Shown here piece after piece: positions 60,570 through 64,000 of a DNA stretch of 64,000 nt. The translations under genes were made by a program, and so were the position numbers. Under the pieces are notes generated by a model, which worked only from the letters and a program-made list of their open reading frames with translations, was not told the DNA's origin and did not search any database. Numbering within the stretch: the first letter of the stretch is position 1; every line of letters begins with the position of its first letter. This DNA comes from Bacillota bacterium (GTDB lineage: Bacteria > Bacillota > Clostridia > Christensenellales > Aristaeellaceae): NCBI GenBank assembly GCA_023411375.1, contig JAEYOW010000035.1:22618-86617 (forward strand). The letters are read 5' to 3'.

Positions 60570-61613
60570 TTATGGAGCCACGCCCTCCAGCAGGCTATCC
60601 ACCAATGAAATGGCGCGTGTCAGCCGCTGCGAATAATCCCCGCTGACAATCACTATTTTTTCTTCAAAGCCATATTCCCGGTACATCTGTAAAAGCCGTT
60701 TGTTCAGCAGCCTCCTTTTCTCATCGTCGCCATGCAGGCGCTGCCCGTCGGCCACCCAGCGCACATCCGGAGTGAGGTAAATCAGCAGATCGTACCGCGT
60801 ATGATCGATATACTTTTCCACGAGCTCGTTACGGTGGCCCATGTACAGCTCGCTGAAATAGTCGGTATACGTCGCGTCGGTATCAAAAAAGCAAACCTTG
60901 TTCGCCGTGCGCAGGGCGTGGTAATCCTGTTCGTACTGGATATGCGCAATGCGGCTGAAATCCTCGTCCGTATAAATGGTTTCGTCATTGCCCAGATAAT
61001 CGCGCGCATAATAGCGCCCCACCTCCTCGGACCAGGAGGTGTTGTAAAGTTTTGCCAGGCACTTGGTCAGCGTGGTTTTGCCGCAGCTCTCCGTGCCCGC
61101 GATCAAGACTTTCTTGGCGAAGAACGGCCGCGCCGCGCCCAGGATATAATGCCAATTGCCCAGTATGTTTTCGCGAATATCCGTCGCTGAAATCGGGTAC
61201 CGTGTGCGCTTGGGATCGAACAGCTCCACCTTGGCCTCGGGAAAATAGGTGGCAAGCGTATCGCCATATTCCATATCTCCAACGAAAAAAGCGTCGATTG
61301 GCTCGCCAACCACTTCGCGCATGCGCGCGCTCCACGCTTCCCATCCGTCGGGATATACGGGAATATCCGTCTCATCAAGCACGCGCACCACAATATGCGA
61401 AATATCCTGAATCTGCTGCGAAATCCACTGCTTGCGCAATCGGTAGGATATTTCAGGTATACCGTCCTGCCGGCAAATTTCCCGTGTTTGATCCGCGTTG
61501 TCGGAGATGACGACGACGAGCTTTTCGCATTTCGTCGACGCCTCGATCATCTGATAAAGGTGCCCTCTGTGCGGGGGCAGAAAACGGCCAAAGTAAACGC
61601 CAACCTGATACAT
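60570..61613 (-). CDS. nadR: NadR-type NMN adenylyltransferase / ribosylnicotinamide kinase
   Basis: A 347-residue bifunctional NAD-salvage enzyme. The N-terminal adenylyltransferase has GVYFGRFLPPHRGHLYQMIE and RYPISATDIREN (the HxGH-like and ISSTxxR motifs). The C-terminal kinase has the P-loop GTESCGKTTL (~173–182), EVGRYYARDYL and DTDATYTDYF. The N-terminal HTH of enterobacterial NadR is absent, so it is an enzyme without the repressor part. Good ribosome site (aagggga). Confidence 0.92.
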   Translation of the reverse strand: MYQVGVYFGRFLPPHRGHLYQMIEASTKCEKLVVVISDNADQTREICRQDGIPEISYRLRKQWISQQIQDISHIVVRVLDETDIPVYPDGWEAWSARMREVVGEPIDAFFVGDMEYGDTLATYFPEAKVELFDPKRTRYPISATDIRENILGNWHYILGAARPFFAKKVLIAGTESCGKTTLTKCLAKLYNTSWSEEVGRYYARDYLGNDETIYTDEDFSRIAHIQYEQDYHALRTANKVCFFDTDATYTDYFSELYMGHRNELVEKYIDHTRYDLLIYLTPDVRWVADGQRLHGDDEKRRLLNKRLLQMYREYGFEEKIVIVSGDYSQRLTRAISLVDSLLEGVAP

Positions 61614-61692
61614 GAGCGGCGATCCCCTTCCTCTCGTTCATTGCAGTTATGCCGTTTCATGGTTCTACAAAAAGCAGCTTCATTCCTGCCCG

Positions 61693-61721
61693 TTTTCAAC
61701 GGGCGCAAAATATGGTATGAT
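61693..61721 (+). promoter_or_regulatory. Promoter of the PAP2–DgkA gene
   Basis: TTTTCA (61693–61698) and TATGAT (61716–61721) are 17 bases apart; the -35 is weak. It lies ~35 bases before the ATG. Confidence 0.5.
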
Positions 61722-61756
61722 GTGCCAGGATTCCAAAAAGGAAGGAAGCGACCCGT

Positions 61757-62770
61757 ATGAAAAGGCATTGGCTGAAATGGACGACCGCTGGGCTCTGCCT
61801 GCTCCTGTTTATCGCAATCGCACTGAATCTAAATAATGTCTCCGGCATTGACGCCGCCGTTTACGGCCTTGTTTCTCAATGGCATTGCGCGCCTGCAACG
61901 GAATTTTTTAAGGCATGCACGCTGATGGTCGGCCCTATCGTTCTGCTGGCCATTAGCCTGACGCTGGTGTTTATTCTCCCCAAAAAGGAATACCGGATTC
62001 CGGTGCTGCTCAACCTGTCCGTCGCTATTTTGCTTAATCTCGGGCTTAAACACACTTTTACTAGAGCGCGGCCTACCGATGTTCTCCAAATCATTACCGA
62101 AACAGGCTACAGCTTTCCCAGCGGACATACCATGGCCGCTACGTGCTTTTACGGCTTCCTGATTTATCTTGTATGGCATCTCTGCCGCAACAAAGCTCTC
62201 CGTAACGCCGTAACGGCGCTTCTATCGGTGCTGATAGCTCTGGTAGGCATTAGCCGTATTTACCTAGGGGTACATTATTTTACAGACGTTTTTGCCGGTG
62301 TATGCATCTCTATCTTTTATCTGATTGTCTTTACTTCCTTGGTTAACCGCTTCTTTACGCTGGAGGAAAGTCCACGCCCCAGGCGGCTGGTACCCACCGA
62401 GCGCAACCAGCTGTTGTTTAGCTTTGTCTTTGCTTTTGAGGGCGTGCTTTCCGGCCTGAGATCCGAACGGAATATGCTGATTCATTTTTCTGCGATGGCG
62501 ACCGTCATCGTATTTGGAGCCCTTTTGAGTATCAGCAAGATGGAATGGATTGCCTGCGTTATTCTATTCGGCGTTGTTTTTATGGCCGAACTGATGAATA
62601 CGGCCATCGAGACCATCGTGGATATCATTTGCCCGGAAACAGACCCACGCGCAAAGCTTGCCAAAGATACCGCGGCCGGCGCGGTACTGATGGCAGCGAT
62701 AGCGGCTGCCGTGGTAGGTGCAATTATCTTCGTGCCCAAAATTCTGGACTTACTGCTTACGGAGCTTTGA
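61757..62770 (+). CDS. PAP2 phosphatase–diacylglycerol kinase fusion
   Basis: A 337-residue membrane protein joining two lipid enzymes. Residues ~1–200 are a PAP2 phosphatase with KHTFTRARP, YSFPSGHTMAA and SRIYLGVHYFTDV, the three catalytic motifs, acting on phosphatidate, PGP or undecaprenyl-PP at the outer face. Residues ~215–337 are DgkA-like: FAFEGVLSGLRSERNMLIH, then AELMNTAIETIVDII and AKDTAAGAVLMAAI. It may recycle undecaprenol or diacylglycerol. Confidence 0.92.
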   Translation: MKRHWLKWTTAGLCLLLFIAIALNLNNVSGIDAAVYGLVSQWHCAPATEFFKACTLMVGPIVLLAISLTLVFILPKKEYRIPVLLNLSVAILLNLGLKHTFTRARPTDVLQIITETGYSFPSGHTMAATCFYGFLIYLVWHLCRNKALRNAVTALLSVLIALVGISRIYLGVHYFTDVFAGVCISIFYLIVFTSLVNRFFTLEESPRPRRLVPTERNQLLFSFVFAFEGVLSGLRSERNMLIHFSAMATVIVFGALLSISKMEWIACVILFGVVFMAELMNTAIETIVDIICPETDPRAKLAKDTAAGAVLMAAIAAAVVGAIIFVPKILDLLLTEL

Positions 62771-62804
62771 ACAGTATATTGATATTAGGCGGGCTGCAAC
62801 GTGA

Positions 62805-63761
62805 TTATTGCACATTGTCCCAGATAACAATCTCAGGCGGCACATAACCCTTTTCGCTGCCAAACGCAAGTTCCTCACCGCTTTGGGCCGAAAAATACAG
62901 GCGCATATAAATGGGTGTCTGTATTCCGTTTCGATATTTTGTGCCGCATGTGCAATCCAGCATCCAAACGGGATATAACCAAGAGTCCGGCTTTTCCTTA
63001 TTTAAGATATTTAAGTAGCCTAAACTAATCGTTTTTACCCCATCAATTTCTCCTGTAACTATCATTGTCTCCACTTTTTCCTTAATTGCGGCAAATGCTA
63101 TAAGCGGAAGATCGGCCTCCCTAACGCCTGACTCCATACAATAGCTTGCGTTTATGCTATGATATTCCCTATCGCGCACATCCAGTGTAAAGCGTTCGTT
63201 GAAAACCGGAAATCCCCCTATTTTTTGTGAAAAAACCAAGCGGAGCGTCTCCCGTTTTTCCCACCGCGCAATATAGACCGAATCAAGAAAATAATCATCT
63301 ATGGTATTGCCGAACAGATGCTTAAACTCCTCATTTGCGACATCGCAAGCCTGGGAAAAGGGTATGCCAGTATAATCGGCCATGGTTGGTATGGTTGCCC
63401 CCATTGGTATTTCATATAGGAAATCACCATATGCAGGAGCATTAAAGTTGCCCCATAACTGGATAATACCGCCATTTTCAGATTGCTTGCCCATGAATGA
63501 CTGATCGTAGCGCAAAAGCTTGTCATCCGCAACCGCTAGGCCGGCCTTGACGCTAAACAAAGGCATTTGTTCTATGCCCTTCGGAATGTTGATAGCCAAG
63601 GCGACCCTGATCTGATCATGCGCTGTCTGATAACTTTCATGCCAGCCACCGGCTGTTTCCGTGCGAAGCTCCTTCACGCTCACATAGTCGTCCGCGTTTG
63701 CTGCAATTAATTGCGTGCAAAGCAGCATTCCTGTTAGCAGTCCTCTGTTTACCGTTCCCAT
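62805..63761 (-). CDS. Secreted protein of unknown function
   Basis: A 318-residue protein from ATG 63761 (aaagggg upstream). The N-terminus RGLLTGMLLCTQLIAANA is a signal peptide; a Cys in the middle of it might permit lipidation but the lipobox is poor. The rest alternates β and helical stretches (FTLDVRDREYHSINASYC, LYPVWMLDCTCGTKYRNG, IYMRLYFSAQSGEEL), resembling peptidase-propeptide/YcdB-like secreted proteins. The family is not recognised for certain. It lies between the lipid fusion gene and the rRNA operon. Confidence 0.65.
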   Translation of the reverse strand: MGTVNRGLLTGMLLCTQLIAANADDYVSVKELRTETAGGWHESYQTAHDQIRVALAINIPKGIEQMPLFSVKAGLAVADDKLLRYDQSFMGKQSENGGIIQLWGNFNAPAYGDFLYEIPMGATIPTMADYTGIPFSQACDVANEEFKHLFGNTIDDYFLDSVYIARWEKRETLRLVFSQKIGGFPVFNERFTLDVRDREYHSINASYCMESGVREADLPLIAFAAIKEKVETMIVTGEIDGVKTISLGYLNILNKEKPDSWLYPVWMLDCTCGTKYRNGIQTPIYMRLYFSAQSGEELAFGSEKGYVPPEIVIWDNVQ

Positions 63762-63850
63762 TCCATCTTCCCCTTTCTATTTTCTTTTATATCCACAAGA
63801 CGGAGGTTTAATTGAATTGGTTCACTCACAAATCTGAAATGTATATACGC

Positions 63851-63880
63851 AAAATCCCCATTCGCTTTGTGCGAATGGGG
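63851..63880 (-). terminator. Terminator of the rRNA operon
   Basis: CCCCATTCG/CGAATGGGG with a seven-base loop; on the minus strand it is followed by ATTTT. It lies ~12 bases after the 5S rRNA 3' end. Confidence 0.88.
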
Positions 63881-63891
63881 AGAAATGGAAT

Positions 63892-64000
<109 letters not shown>

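Overview
The window looks like a chromosomal segment of a moderately GC-rich Bacillota of class Clostridia. The IspH–ribosomal S1 fusion, the CMP kinase–acyltransferase fusion, the HutP-family gene beside them and the 6S RNA architecture all fit; a Christensenellales-like lineage is possible but not proven. The window begins inside an integrated siphophage and ends in the 5S rRNA of an rRNA operon on the minus strand.

Region 1 (1–30,210, plus strand) is a tailed prophage missing its left end, so no integrase or repressor is visible. It runs through early replication and recombination genes (small zinc-ribbon proteins, a Rad50-like ATPase, a PD-(D/E)XK nuclease, an ERCC4 nuclease, a CHC2 primase and a DUF927 helicase), then small accessory genes (a Dam-type methylase, ASCH and DUF551 proteins), then two ArpU/sigma-region-4-like late regulators separated by a strong promoter and a terminator. 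Packaging and head genes follow (terminases, portal, minor capsid, a Dps-like ferritin, scaffold, major capsid), then tail genes (connector and minor capsid proteins, tail tube, chaperones, tape measure, Dit, Tal, BppU-type fibre) and lysis genes (NlpC/P60 endolysin, membrane proteins, holin).

Region 2 (30,217–31,764, minus strand) is the prophage right end. It holds three small genes, an acidic 135-residue protein, an AP2/zinc-ribbon protein and an XRE-like HTH protein. The acidic gene has a near-consensus promoter whose 17-base spacer is filled by a 21-base palindrome. The block abuts the leader end of a CRISPR locus.

Region 3 (31,733–39,976, minus strand) is a type I-C CRISPR-Cas operon in canonical order: cas3-cas5c-cas8c-cas7-cas4-cas1-cas2. 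After cas2 there is a plausible leader and a single 3'-degenerate repeat but no spacers. cas4 is interrupted by an in-frame TAG. The prophage or its cargo therefore seems to have inserted into, or replaced, the array.

Region 4 (40,093–63,880) is host core: nitroreductase, flavodoxin plus RNase Z, ruvC-ruvA-ruvB-queA, a degraded macro-domain gene and a truncated VWA gene, a CbbX/SpoVK-like AAA ATPase, two exported or membrane-anchored proteins, a divergent Rho with a prion-like insertion and degenerate ATPase motifs, a Trm11-like methyltransferase, the hutP–cmk/plsC–ispH/rpsA operon, a frameshifted metallophosphoesterase, a 6S RNA, nadR, a PAP2–diacylglycerol kinase fusion and a secreted protein of unknown function. 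5S rRNA closes the window.

The most unusual signals are the regulated accessory block at the gutted CRISPR array, the Rho-like protein with altered catalytic motifs, two genes broken by a GAG-TAG context, and a shared C-terminal domain on the major capsid and tail tube proteins.
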